Positions 23,194-36,600 of a stretch of DNA of 64,000 nt are shown here, one piece after another. The DNA is from Pontederia crassipes. Its lineage: Eukaryota; Streptophyta; Magnoliopsida; Commelinales; Pontederiaceae. The position numbers and the translations under genes were made by a program. The stretch's first letter is position 1; every line of letters begins with the position of its first letter. The DNA is taken from the NCBI GenBank assembly GCA_030549335.1, contig CM060186.1, forward strand, positions 21,691,189 through 21,755,188, given 5' to 3'. The notes under the pieces were generated by a model, which saw only the letters and a list, made by a program, of their open reading frames with translations, had not been told where the DNA came from and made no database searches.

Positions 23194-26100
23194 GTGTGGA
23201 CCAAGGTTCTCAAACTGTAGAGTCTAACTCGTAAACTTGTACGAGTACACGAGTTTAGGTCTGGATTTCAAGTGAACTCGGTGTGGAATCGAAAATGTTG
23301 CTAAACTCGGATGGACTCGGGTGAACTCGGGTAGAGTCAGATGAAATCGGTTGAACTCGCATGAGTCCACATGTGAATTCATCAGATGCAATAATTTTGG
23401 GATTTGACTAAAACTTGAGGGTAAAGTTGGAATTACATGCAACAATAGCCTTTGTGATTTAGGTCTTGGATGAGCCCGACACAATGAATCTTCCTCTAGC
23501 GTCCAGCCGCCCTCATTCCTCTTTAGCTTTGGAGTTTGGCCGGCCGACGGCGATTGAGGAGCAACAAGATAGCACATCATGAAGTCGTGGAGTGACTGGA
23601 GTCTACTGTCAAGGATTCGAGGGTGAGGGCTAGAGCAGCAAACTGCAACGACCACATGTGAAGATCCATTCAAGGAATCAAAGCCATCACGGTGCTATAC
23701 TATTTCAGGCGTGTTCCAACAGCCATTCATCGCCATTGGTCTTCTCATACAGCAAATACGTACTATTTTATGGTCCTTTCTTAATTTGCTCTTCTTCTTG
23801 GCTTCATGTATCCTATGGATCTGTAGGCGATTTACTTCTTCTTCGTAGTGATTCATGTTTCCTATAGGCGCTTCATGTCTGCAGTAATTTATCTCTTCTT
23901 TTTCGTCTTTATGATTTTATGTTTCCTGTACGTGATTCATGTTTCCTTTGACACTCCTCTTTTTCTTTGTTTCTTCTTTGCAGATTTACCTTCTCAGTTC
24001 ATAGTTTCTCTATCCTTGAGAATTGAGAATCTAAGATGTTACGATTAGAAAATTATTGTGGATCTCTTATTAGAAAATGGTTGTGGATCTCTTATTAGAT
24101 AGATCTGTACTGCATCAACAATGAATTGGCAGTGGGCAATGCATGGATTGGAATTTGCTTTGTTGTATGTAGTTTTACCTCATTGTAATAGTAAGTTGTT
24201 AAGTTATTACTAATTTAGATTTTGGACTCTGTTTCATTTTTATTTTTCAATCAGAAATGATACAAAAGTGCTTTTAAATGTTTTCTAACTAGTGTTTCTA
24301 TTTTGTTTTCTTTTCAGTTTCTTTTCAAATTGCAGCCTTTTAAATGTTTATTGAGTTTAATAAAATAACTACAACTTGACATTGTGTATAATTGTTGAAA
24401 AATCAAGTGGGAACTACTAAAAATGGATGTGGATGGTGGTGATGCAGCTGTGTTGTTTCTGGTTCAAAAAAATGAAAAGAAAGAACATGAGTGACTACAG
24501 GTCTGATATAGGATGGGAACATGCCATTGATGTTGATAAGAATGGAAGAAAAGCAAAGTGCAAGTTTTGCAACAATATATTTAGTAGAATTTATCGATTT
24601 AAACATCATTTGATCGGTACCCATAGAGATGTTGAACCATGTATATCTATTACAAATGAAGTAAAAAAGAAGGTGTTGTCTACCTTAGCTTCAATTGAAC
24701 AAGAATCTCAAAAGAAGAAGGCAGCATATGGTGTGGCTAATTATTCTAGCGAGGAAGAAATTGGAGATCAAGACGAACTGCAAGCTACAAAGGATAAATC
24801 AAGAGGCGAAAGCAATTATGTAAGTGCACTATTGAAAAGCAGCAATTCACAAGTTCAAAGTAGCAGCCAATGCCAATCAACAATTAATCAAGTTTTGAAG
24901 AAAGAATTGAGGGAAGAAGCATGCAATCAAATATGCAAATTTTTCTATACAAGTGACATTGCTTTTAATTGCATTAAAAATCTTGAATTCATTAGAATGT
25001 GTGATATGATTGCTAAACATGGGCTTGGTTTCAAACCACCATCATACCATGAAGTGAGTGAAACGTTCTTAAAGAAAAAAATAGAAGAAACTGAAAAGGA
25101 CATCCAGGAGTACAAGAATGATTGGAGAAAATCAGATAAGAAGAGAAAATGCATTTGTAATTTTCTAGTGAATAGTCTTAGAGGGGCTGTGTTCTTGACT
25201 TCAATTGATGCATCAGAAATTTCTAAAACAAAGGAAAATAGTTTTGAGATGCTGGACAAAGTGGTCGAAATGATTGGTGAAGATAATGTAGTACAAGTAG
25301 TGACGGATAATGCAACAAATTATAAAGTGGCAGGAGGAATGTTAATGGAAAAGAGAAGGAAGTTATTTTGGACACCATGTGCTGCACATTGCATAGACTT
25401 AATCTTAGAGGATTTCCCACTTAAACTTTCAATTCATGAAACAACTATCGGAAAAGCTAAGAGGATCAACTCTTTTATTTATTCAATGACCTTATTAATT
25501 AGCATGTTGAGGCACTTCACAAACAAGAGGAATTTGATTAGGCCTGCAAAGACTTATTTTGCTACCTCCTACTTGACTTTGTGTTGCCTCCATGAATTAA
25601 AGGGTCCTTTGATGAATATGTTCAATTATGTATCATGGAGATCTAGCAAGTTTTCTTCTCTTCTAGAAGGAAAAAGAGTGAATCAATTTGTCTTGGATAG
25701 TCAATTTTGGAAAAATGTAGGCATTTATCTTAAAGCTGCTATTCCATTAGTGAAAGTCCTTTGCTTTGTGGATTCAGAAGATATTCCAGCTAAACTCCAG
25801 CTATGGATTTCATTTATAAGAAACTTTTAGATGCAAAAGAAGAAATTAAGACCAATTTCAGCAATGTCAAGAGAAGGTAAAAGAAAATCAATAAATAAAA
25901 AAATGTTGATTTATCATGTGTAGTGCTTATCTTTTTTTTTTTTTGTTATCATTTGTTTTTGTTTAGTCCGAACTTCTAACTTGGAAGTTGTGACTAACAA
26001 TTTGTTATTTCTTTTTCACTAGATATGGACCGATATTGAAGACACTTGATAATAGATTGGAGGATCAACTTATTTAGCCCTTGCATCTTGTAGGATATTA

Positions 26101-27303
26101 TTTTAATCCTAAATATCATTATTGAGCTTATTTTGAAGTTAACCATGATATCAAAGTTGCCTTCTTCGATTATTTAAGGAGGATGGTGCCAGATAGAGAA
26201 TAGAGGGCCAAAATAGATTATCAAATGGATGATTTCAGCGAGGCAAAAGGTTTGTTTGGTTATGAGGAAGCAATAATTGCAAGAGAGAAAAAAGCTCCGG
26301 CAAGATGGTGGAGCTCTTATGGAGTTGATTGTCCTGAGCTACAACGATTTGCTGTTAGAGTGCTAAGTTTGATGGGGATTTCTTTTGGATGTGAGCGTAA
26401 TTGGAGTGCATTTGATATGGTAAGTTGGTACTTGCCTACTTGGCAATCATTTTTTTAATATGAATTAGATTATTATTGTAAAGTGTAAATCATATAATGC
26501 TTTGATATTGTAGGTTCATACTAAAAGAAGAAATCGCTCGAGTCATAAGAAGATGAGCGAGTTGGTTTATGTGATGTGAAACTTAAGGTTGACAAATAAA
26601 ACAAAACCAAGAAGGGATGTACCTATAATTGACATCGAAGAAATTGATTCCAACGATGAGTGGATACATGATGAATATGAAGAATCAAATCTAAGATGGA
26701 TTGGATTTCATCCATTGAATGAAGATGAACATGTGGACATTGAAGGCAATGTGTTTCAAGGTGAACATGTGGAGAGCTCATCCCCCTTGCAAACTAATGA
26801 TGATTTACAAATTCTTTTTTATGATGATAGTGATAGTGAAGTTATGGAAGATGTTGGTGATGCTAGTCTTTCTTGATTGTGTTGTTGAAATTTTATTTGG
26901 AATATGCTTGTGTTATTCTAAAAAAACATGTATGAACTCTGAAATATGACTTGTATGAACTATAAACTCTCTCAGTCTCTCGATTTCAATTTGTGTTGAT
27001 TATGGAATTTGAATTTGAACGATTTTAGCCTTCCTTGGTGTGTTGGCCACTTATTTTGTTTAAAAATCGTGTATGAACTTTGAAGTATGACTTGAACTCT
27101 GAATTCTCTATATTTCAATTTGTGTTAATTATGGATTATGAGTTTTAAACTATTTATTGCTTACTTATATACTTTGAACTTGTAGATTGTTATGAATTGC
27201 TAAAAATTCACATGTACATAAACTCTACGAGTTTACGTTTCGAGTTTACTAGAGATAAAATGAGTCAATGTAAACTCTCGAGTTTGAAAACTTGTAGGTG
27301 GAC
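23194..27303 (+). mobile_element. hAT transposon nested in the Harbinger element
   Basis: The element is about 23202-27295. Left end caaggttctcaaactgtaga and reversed right end acaagttttcaaactcgaga are short TIRs typical of hAT. Flanks gtgtggac (23194-23201) and aggtggac (27296-27303) agree at 6 of 8 positions, fitting an aged 8-bp target duplication. Both ends have clustered subterminal motifs (gaactcgg at 23274-23360, and aactcgag/gagttta near 27220-27285), the usual transposase binding arrays of hAT elements. Encodes one transposase pseudogene. The boundaries may be off by 1-2 bases. Confidence 0.8.
24487..26876 (+). pseudogene. hAT transposase (BED, DUF659, hAT dimerisation), decayed
   Basis: Start chosen at the Met before SDYRSDIGWEHAIDVDKNG; the open frame extends 20 codons upstream without family similarity. 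Order: BED zinc finger (KCKFCNNIF ... FKHHLIGTH, residues about 12-45), a variable linker, then the DUF659 catalytic region with ICNFLVNSLRGAVFL, VVQVVTDNATNYKVAGGMLM (second catalytic Asp) and FWTPCAAHCIDLILEDF. After introns 25877-26022 and 26420-26513 come the dimerisation region (PARWWSSYGVDCPELQRFAV, FGCERNWSAFD) and an acidic tail ending at 26876. Damage: the block that should hold the first catalytic Asp is missing between DWRKSDKK and RKCICNF; there is a frameshift near 25795; and stops occur in the second exon (near 26077, 26122 and 26203) and after LVYVM (26577). The element cannot make an active enzyme. Confidence 0.88.
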
Positions 27304-27359
27304 AATCCAAAATAGCAACACATGCGTCAACAGCCAAGGCATGCAGCACCTCGCTTGTA

Positions 27360-28799
27360 CTACCAAAATAAATACTCGTTCGAACATCTACTAACATATG
27401 ATTTAGGACGAACACGAAGCTCCCGTAGTGGTTGAGCCGCCGGTTGGTGATGTACAAAAGGAAAATCCCATTGCAGCTCGGCAGGTGGCCTGGATGGCAT
27501 GTCGAGTCCCAAAACACGTGCATGGGTGTAAAAGCTGTGAATAGAAAAAGCTATGGCAGATGTACAAAGAAGCGATGGAGATGACATAAACAAAATAGGA
27601 AATAGGGTGTTGATAGCAAACGACGAACCAAATAAGTTGTGGGATAGAAGTGGCTGTTGCCCTAAACCCTCCGGTGGGTATGGAGTGGAGGCGTTTAAAG
27701 TGGAACTTGTGCACCCAAAGAAGCTTGAAGATTGCCCAATAGTTTTTCTCTTTCTTGTATACTCCACGAGTTGTTCCAAGAGCCAAGGCTCCAACATGTC
27801 TTCTTTGCCAGTTATGAACGCCCAACAATTGCTTTCGTCTTTGAATGTTTCCATCATGGCCATCTTGAACTCAAGGGAGCAATCAGTAACCTTCTCACAT
27901 AGTTTGGTCTAGCATTCGGTCCTTGTGTATGGATTGGCTTGCTTGTCCCGTTATAGCACCTTATCTAACAATACAAGTCACTTTTTGTCTTGTCATGTTA
28001 ACTGCATCAATCCAACTGACTCAGCATTGTTAACTCTACCCTTACGTGTCTTCTTACTTGGCTACTAACTCTAGCCCTCTTTTCGCTATCAGGGCTGGGG
28101 ACATACCGGATAAGGGATCCTCAAATGTGGTAACATCAGAAGGACTCTTGTAGTTGCTTTCATTATCTAAACCCTAACTCGCATCGTTGCTTGTCGCCTC
28201 ATGGAAGGACTGCATGGCATATCAACAAATTCCTTATTATCCTCGAAAGGCATTTCAGACATCGTAGTCATGAAGGCTCTGACCTAGTGGCGATGTTTGT
28301 AGAAAATATGAACTCCAATTCATTGTACAACGAGAAATGCTTGTCCTTAATTCTGGCATATTCCTTGTTTGCTAGTAATAAAAATACTTCATATTAGTAA
28401 CGAATCAAGGGAACATGCCGAGGCACAAATGTAATCTTACTTACTTCTATGACTTCGTCCCACATGCTAGCTTCGTCAAGGGTAGGCACTTTCTTCTCAT
28501 GATCCCAATCCCAACCACTTTTATTAAGTAGGCCTTGGTATAACTAGTAGTTCTTCAAATTTTTCATCCTATTCTTGAGGTTTTCCATATTGTAGCCCTT
28601 TTTCGTTGTCTCATTGAATTTTAGCAACATGCACTTCCAACTGTCAGTGGAGAAGACACCAATTTTTTTTATGATTTCCTTCTAGGTGTTCAACCTTCAT
28701 TAGACCGACCAAGACTTCATCCATCTTGTCATTTCAGTTAGCTAGTCACTTCTTTTGGATAGTGCCATCTTTGTTCCTAGAGTACATTTCTTGAGACAT
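27360..28799 (-). pseudogene. Harbinger Myb/SANT-like protein (ORF1), decayed
   Basis: Second protein of PIF/Harbinger elements, a Myb/SANT-like DNA-binding factor needed with the transposase. Readable from 28799 (MSQEMYSRNKDG) down the minus strand: FNETTKKGYNMENLKNRMKN, then SGWDWDHEKKVPTLDEASMW followed by DEVIE. After a break comes the conserved tail of the domain, IKDKHFSLYNELEFIFSTNI followed by ATR, and SPSDVTTFEDPLSGM. A last frame ends with EFKMAMMETFKDESNCW (27360-27863). Several stops and frame changes interrupt it, and the limits of the 3' part are uncertain. It lies upstream of the transposase on the same strand, separated now by the hAT insertion. Confidence 0.7.
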
Positions 28800-30206
28800 T
28801 AGGGAACTACTTACATGATTTTACGTGTGGATAGTAGTATGCCTAAAGTTATCGAAAAGTAGGTGCAATAAGTTACAAGGCCCTAAAAACCCTACTCATT
28901 GTCTTTATAATCTTTAATGTCACATGGCAGTCTTTGTGGACACTAAAAACATCCTAAGTAAGAATGAGAATACAGGAAAAAAGCATAAATGATGTTGAAT
29001 GCTAAGCGTAACACAATCATATGAAATGTCGGTGATAATGTTACATGAATCCCTAAAAATCTTAAGTTAGAATGAGAAGCACTTAATTTTCTATTCAAAG
29101 ATAACCCTATGATCTCAATCAGAGGAAATTGATAAACGGTACATACACCTTGAATGCAAGAGGAACCGACGCTTCTTCAGAATGAAGATGGCCACAACTC
29201 CCCAATTCACAAATACAAATTAGGTGAATGGAATACGTTTACAAAAATAGGTAAGGGTGATTGAAAATTGTTATGTAGCAAGTACCTCTGGCAGTAGATG
29301 TGGGCCTTTCTATGCTCGTAGTAAGCCAAGAGTTCTATGCCAACATGCCCGAGGACAATCAATCGACACGTTCACCAATTACAGATTGCATAAGTGAAGA
29401 AGTAATGTCAAAAAATTATAACAATATTAGAAAAGACGAGGAGAAGCAAAGAAGTCGGCTAGTACCTCTGTCACGTGTCTCATATTCACAGAGATTGATG
29501 TTTGGGTTTGGTGTGGAGAAGAAAACAAGTACGCAAATGCAACCTGAGCTACGCTGTGTCAACCTCGAAGCCTATCAACTGTAGGGTGATGAGTGGAGGT
29601 AGAAAAAGAAGAACAACAATATCGAAGAAAGCATTCAAGGTGAATGGATTACCTCCTGAGATGTCGATCTCATGCTCCTTGGGGTAGATGAAAATCGTAG
29701 GAACAAGAAGTCATCGGAGATGTCGATCTCACGCTTCTTCCGACCGATGAACACGGATCTGATGCTGAGTTCCCCAAATAGGTCCTGTGTCCTAGGAAGA
29801 GGAAAACAACGAATGAGACACATAATGAAGAAGCCGCAAAAATGCAATACCATACCTCGTCGATCGTCGCCGGGAGTCCTCCTCTGCCCTCATCATGTTC
29901 CGCCAAGGCTAGTCGCCGAATTTTAGGGCAAGAGAATTGCTTGAAAAAACGGAGAGACAATCGCCTTTTGCCTAGGATAGTTAAAGTGTAAACAACAAAA
30001 TGTCATTTATACTCTTGGTGTGGAAGACGAATATCATGTTTTCGTCGAATACGCTAACCCGAAAAATAGCGCCCAACAGGATAAAACACATATTGGGTGA
30101 AGTGCGATCCCTATCGATGTGTAATCCTATTCCATATGCCGTTTGGTAAAAAACGATCGAATAAATACTTATTTCGCTACATATTCGCGAATTAAACGGG
30201 ATCTTA

Positions 30207-30643
30207 GTAGCCGAGAAACATAAGAAAAAATAATAAGAGATTTGAAATTTTATGTTTGAGTGGGGTATTACCGTGAAATTACCAAGCTTTAATTTTGTGA
30301 ACATAAATTAGTTATCTATGAGAATTATCATAATCTTTTTATATCTCTTTAATAAGTGACTAGTTCACTTGTCAGTAAACTAACCAATTAATTAGAAAAA
30401 TCTAAATCAGAATAATATCTATACAACAATAAATTTTATTTAAATATTATTCCTATTATTATAGGATAATAATTGCATAAACAACTGATACAGCAAAACA
30501 AATTTGACGGATCCGGGTCCGATCTCACACTTCCAGTAACCGATCACCCGATCCAACCCGGTAACCTCCGTCGGGCAATTACACCTCTTCGGCTTCGCCG
30601 CCATCACGCAGTCGAGAGCGAGAGTGCGTTCGCGAGAGGGAGA
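30207..30643 (+). other. Upstream region and 5' UTR of COQ3
   Basis: Only about 440 bases separate the Harbinger target duplication from the COQ3 ATG. The proximal part (30508-30643) is GC-rich and resembles 5' UTR. The distal part is AT-rich. I cannot identify a definite TATA box. Confidence 0.45.
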
Positions 30644-33600
30644 ATGGCGTGGAGATCGCTCAGAGGATTCGGGAGAAGCCTCTTTCGCGAGCTAAAGAAC
30701 CCGAATCGAAGCCCTACCTCGCATGCTCCGGCGGGTGGTCCAATCTTCCAGGTGAGATCCCTTGCCGGCACCGTCGACGTCCCCCCTAGGCCGCCCGGGG
30801 GCTCGGATGGCCGAGGCCGCGATGGAGGAAAGCTTATCCCTTCCATATCCTCCTTGAACGAGGCCGAGGTCGCCAAGTTCGCAGCCATTGCCGAAACATG
30901 GTATGCACATCAGCTCTCTATTGTCAGAAGTTTCTTCGAAATCAGACGGTCTTGGTTGTTTTCTTCAATTATTCCCTATCTCTCTCTTTCATGTCTCTTT
31001 GTCGTTAGAAACAAAAATTTCTATCAAAATCATGTATTCTTACTTGTGTTCTTTGCTTGGCTTGGACTGCATGAGTTTCGCATTCTGGGGATATTTTTCT
31101 TCGATTGCTTTAATGTTTGGAATGGAAAAAAAAGAGCGTGTAAGAAATTCAGATGTTATGTGAACCTGTAAAAGAAAAATGTGGTAGATCGTGAAAAAAA
31201 AAATGAGGGCCACATTCAATTCGCAAGATTTCCTGTGCAATCATCGCACAAAGTCATCAATTTATTCTAGAGGAAATTGTATGATTGATTTGTTTCATGT
31301 TAAATCTAAATTAGCCATGTCACGTTCATAAGGTTCTCGACGTTATATTCATTCTGAAATTGTTTCAAATCAATGGAAAGAATATTTTTTTTCTAAGAAA
31401 ACGAACTACTTTTTCATCAGATTGGAAGTTGCATTCAACATGGGTGAAGATAAAAACGTTATAGTCTTTGATGAGGTTGCATGCTGAGTATTATTTTATC
31501 TTCCCTGTTCAAGTTGATTAATATTTTCTTTCTCGACTAGGGATTGTCTGTTTTGCATAAGAACGATAGAAGTGATACAAGCTTTGGACTGTACACAATT
31601 AGTTCCTAAGGAAACAATAATGGAACGATACACAAGGATGAATAGACATAAAAGAAAACGTTTGGTTTTCTTTTAATGAACTCATGTACGTATGAGTATG
31701 AAGAACCTTGAACCTTAGATTTCAGTGGGATACAATTTTAGGCTACTTCTGCTTATGCAGTTAAATCAAAGCTTCCTTTTTCATGTGGAGTTAACTGTAA
31801 ATTACAAGGCAACAACATTGTCACCTATCATCTGTGTTCATTTACCTTCTTCGTTCCTTTTCTTTTTGAACCTTTACTTGCCTTACCTTTTTATAACATG
31901 GAATAAACAGGTGGGATTCCGAAGGTCCATTCAAACCTTTACATCTGATGAATCCAACTCGTGCATCTTTCATTCGCTCTGCACTCTGCCGTCATTTCAG
32001 GTTTGTTAGATGTTTTCTCTTTTGTCTTTGATGTCATATAGTTATTAATGGCTGGAAACAAATTGCAGCTTGGTTCTCTAATAACGTGGTTTAGAATTTT
32101 GTATGAAATACTTGATAACGAGCTCAAATGTTGTGTCCTTAGTTGACTTGAAAAAAGCCTATTTGAGAAACACATTCTTTGTGCTGCAATTGAAAAAACA
32201 AAATTTTGCTACTTTCTGTGATATTCATCCTAATTCTTTTTTATTACAGTTGATACCTATGTTCTAGCATGTTAGCTTATAATTTGGTCCATGCCATGTC
32301 AAATTACCATATTCCATCATGTTGTGCCATCTTATGCATGGTTCAATTTTTGGAAATCTAAATGGTTCAATGGTTCAAGAGAAATGGATACTAATTTTTG
32401 AAGTAATTTAATTTATTCAAAGAACTTCCAAATTGTGGTACAATGTACTATTGGGACAACATATGGGGGAACAAAATAACTTGAAAAATATCCACCTCTC
32501 AAAAAAAACTTGAAAAATATTTTAGTGAGTGTAATCTGAAACAAAGTAGTAAAATTGATTTATACTTATTTGCTCAGCTGGATTTTGATGATACACTTCC
32601 TGACAGTATAGTGAAGTTTCAATTTCTTTGTGATCTCATCGTCACACTAGCTAGCATAACAGAAACCACCATGCCAGAAAGAGAAGATGTGTGGCAATGG
32701 TTATCTGTTTGGGGAAACTGGCCTACTTGAATGAACGCCATGACTGAATACCTTCATAGCTGAAATGTACAAGGTCATCCCTTATACATCACAATACTTG
32801 TGAGCTCTATACTTGGGTTAACAATATAACCTCTGATAGTACAAAGTTGGGCTCAGAGACAACTGCTACAAGATATGAATATGATAGTATACTTTTATTT
32901 TTAGTTGAACTTGGGTGTTAGATTATCAATTTGTAATGTGATTGAATTGTGTTCCCTTTTCTCTTTGAATCATAAAATTTACTCCCTGATCGCAGGCGAG
33001 ATCTATTGTCTGTTAGGCCTTTGGAAGGATTAAAAATTATTGATGTTGGGTGTGGAGGCGGCATCATTTCTGAGGTATCTTCTGTTGCAAGCTTGTTCTG
33101 AGCTTTCATTTTGAGGATAAACTAAAAACCAATGTTTCTGATTGACGAAGACAGAGGTTTCTGAAAGAATGAGAGCTAGATTATATAGATAGAGGTGTTT
33201 TGTGCTCTGAAATTTGCTTGTATTATTTTCTGGCTACCTGAAATACAGAAAACTAAAAGACATTTTACTTTATCGAGATGTCTTTTCCTGCAATTTATCT
33301 AGTACCCTTGGTCATCATTTGTCTCTGAAAAGGATCAGGTATCTAATGTTAGTGTTATCATCCATGATTTTCTCTATGTACTTTGTTGGAGAACACCTGA
33401 TTATTAGATCCTCATGTCTGGCTGTCTATGTAGATGTCTTAAACCTGGTTCCAAGATTCCCTCTCTTAATGTTACATTCTTAACTGAAAATCTCTATATT
33501 AGAACAAATTCTTAATCATTGTAGTGAATGCGATGACTATTGTCTAGCATGGACATGATTCCTTTTCTTCAAGTTCATATTGTATTTTGTGAATGTGTGT

Positions 33601-36600
33601 TCTCATGGTACCATATTTTGTTTGGATGACACTCATTAGCATTTTGCAATGATAAATGTTATTTTGCTTATTATTATTTTGCTGTAGTAGCCTCTTGCAA
33701 GGATGGGAGCAACCGTTACTGGCATTGATGCTGTGGAGAAAAACATAAACATTGCCCGTATTCATGCTGTATGATCAATTCAATGTTACCCTTTGGTTTC
33801 AAATTCTAAGCTTCTGCATTTATGAACAGTTCCATATTAGTCTTGGCTTAAAATTTGTCACTTTGGTTCATCTTTATATGATAGGATTCCTTTGTGACAT
33901 GAATTATTATGCATTTCCAAATGTGTTGTAGATTTTGATTTTCTGAATGCTTGCATTATATACTTCTTTGCATTATTTGTCCTACGGGTTTATTAGGGGT
34001 CGTGAACCCTATGAACAAGGTTGTCAAAATCTCGATCTAGATATTAAGATCTTACAATCTTACTGACTCTTATTGATCTCAATCTTATCTACGATCTTAA
34101 TTTTGGTCACACGATCTTACGATCTTATATGATCCTATACGATCTCGTATGATTAATATAATTATTAAAATATTGATTAAAAATATATTTATGATAATAA
34201 AAGATCATTCAGATGAGGTTTAATATATTTTCTTTATTTTTAATATGTTTTATATAATATGACTTAAGAATCGATAAAAAAATGACTTAGTGGGGCATAA
34301 TTTGAGATATAGATGCAGAAAATTTATCAAAAACATATTTATTATTTTTAGAATATATTTTTTATTAGGATCTTACAATCCTTGATTTGATATTCCGATT
34401 TGACAACCTTATCTATAAATGCACCAAGTGCAACTGAAAAATGTCACCAATTCCCAATTTGTGTTTTGCTTCTTGCCTGCAACGCCATTCTCTTTCTTAA
34501 TTTTTGCTGCTTGTATGCAATGCCATTTTTCTTGATATATATGCTAAGTCAGCAGATTTATGCTTTTCCCTTTGCCTTCGTACAAGGTTGTCAGGATCCC
34601 GGTCCGGGAAGAGAAAATGATTGTGATCTTATTTAGAGGATCTTAAATGTAGAATCTATATCCGATCTTAGGATTAGTAGGATTTTGCAATCTTATGATA
34701 ATGGTACAAATCCTTTTATTAGATAAAAAAACTAAAAGTAAATGTAAAAGATTTTGAATAAATTCATTTTGATTATGTTTATCTTTATCTTTTATACATT
34801 ATTCTCACTTGCATTCACTATAAATTCACAATTGTACTTCTCATAAAAAAGTTCACAATTGTATCATCCTTTATTAAAATAGAGTCTTATTTTTGCACGG
34901 AAACTAATATTATGAAGATATGCTAATACAGTATTGTACTTTTTTATCTTCTCAAAAGAAAAGTATTGTACTTTTTAAATGTATTATTGCGTAATTAATA
35001 TTTTTCTATTTATATTAAAAATATCATATTGTGCTTCATAATATATATATATTTGAAAATGTTATGAACAAGTATGAACGTTGATTAACTAATATGTAAT
35101 TTATGAATAAGTATATTTGTTAGGATTTTTGCACGAAAGAAATTATGCACCGAAGAACAAATCGAGAAATTTAAGGCGATGCAAAATTTTATTAGATGAG
35201 AACATAAGAATTCTATTGAGACCCATAGGGAGTTTATATAGGCACTCCCTTTATAGTTTATATAGGCACTCCTGTAGTGCGGGGGCACCTTTTATTTCGG
35301 AGTGTCTTGGGACCAAATAAATTTCTAGTTGGGGATTCAAGGCATTATTAACAATATTATTTGAATTATTTTATATTAAAAAATTAATTCATTAGGTAGG
35401 ATCTTACTGCCTTCCATCCTTGAAACCTCTTAGGATGTTGGCTCAGGAAGCAATCTTGATGAACTTTCTAATAAATATCTTCAACAGTCCAAATTAACTA
35501 ATTAGCCTATGTATCTCATTTGTTTGTAACTTTATGTTGTATTTATTTATAAGATATTTCATTAGTCATGCCATCTCGAGAACTATATAATAAACATGAG
35601 TAGGATGTCCATGTGCAATAGATATTCTTTTTCCATAGCTTGATAATGTTGAACCTTAACATTTGCTAATTTATAGTACTTTATTGTAAATTTTTTGACA
35701 TGGGCAGGCTCAAGATCCACTGACATCATCTATTGAATATTGTTGCACAACAGCTGGTACTCTTTGCTTTCTCTGTTCAATTTTTTATAAAAACCTGTGC
35801 ACTCTTATCCTGAATGCAGAATCAACTATGCATGCAAATAATTCTGTCTGTTCATCTCATGTCTATGGATGGTGTTCTGTGATAAACAAAATACTACTAT
35901 AACCTTGTCATATGCTACCTGTTGTCATATTGTTGGATATGCAAAAACTTGATACATTGTAGGTGAATTATGTTGATGGTTGGTTGGTCTTACAACATTT
36001 GAATATCTTGCAATTACAAAATTGTATGTTCGATTTATAAACATTGTACCAACAACAACAATAACAAAGCCTTATCCCACTAGGTGGGGTCGGCTACATG
36101 GATCATACGACACCATTCCGCTCTATTAGTAACCAAACCTTTCGGTATATTATTCACCAATAGATCTTGCTCTATTAGTTCGCCAAGTGTCCGCCTTGGC
36201 CTCTCTCTCCCTCTTTTAATCGGACTCCAAATTATTTGGTCTACTCTTCTTACTGGCGCATCTAATGGTCTTCTCTGAACATGACCAAACCATCTCAAAC
36301 GATTCTCTACCATTTTCTCACTAATAGGAGCCACTTCGACTCGTTCACGTATATGGTCATTCCTAATCTTATCTAATCTTGTATGACCACACATCCATCT
36401 CAACATCCTCATTTCGGCTACCCCCACTTTACGTTCATGTTGTACTTTCATAGCCCAACATTCACTACCATATAACACTGCCGGTCTTATAGCAGTACGA
36501 TAGAATTTTCTTTTAACTTTATTGGGTACTTTTCTATCACAAAGAACTCTAGTGGCTTTCCTCCACTTACACCAACCAGCTTGAATTCTATGATTAACAT

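Larger units (their letters stand above)
19912..30206 (-). mobile_element. PIF/Harbinger transposon with nested hAT, TTA target duplications
   Basis: The element is 19915-30203. The left end ggtgtcgtttggttcacgaa and the reversed right end gatcccgtttaattcgcgaa match at 18 of the first 24 positions (both continue tatg). The 3-bp duplication TTA is present at 19912-19914 and 30204-30206, as expected for this superfamily. It carries the two usual genes on the minus strand: a Myb/SANT-like protein (27360-28799) and a DDE transposase (21697-23000). A 4.1 kb hAT element lies between them; without it the Harbinger element is about 6.2 kb. Both genes are broken, so the copy is inactive. Remaining stretches (19915-21696 and 28800-30203) hold no other recognised gene. 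Confidence 0.88.

Noticed and set aside
24427-24486. Upstream 20 codons of the hAT transposase frame
   Set aside because: No similarity to BED-hAT proteins; the Met at 24487 fits the usual start of the zinc-finger region better.
27403-27828. 141-residue open frame overlapping the Harbinger Myb region on the minus strand
   Set aside because: The other minus frame (27360-27863) continues from the Myb/SANT-like reading with a plausible acidic tail; this one is probably a shadow.
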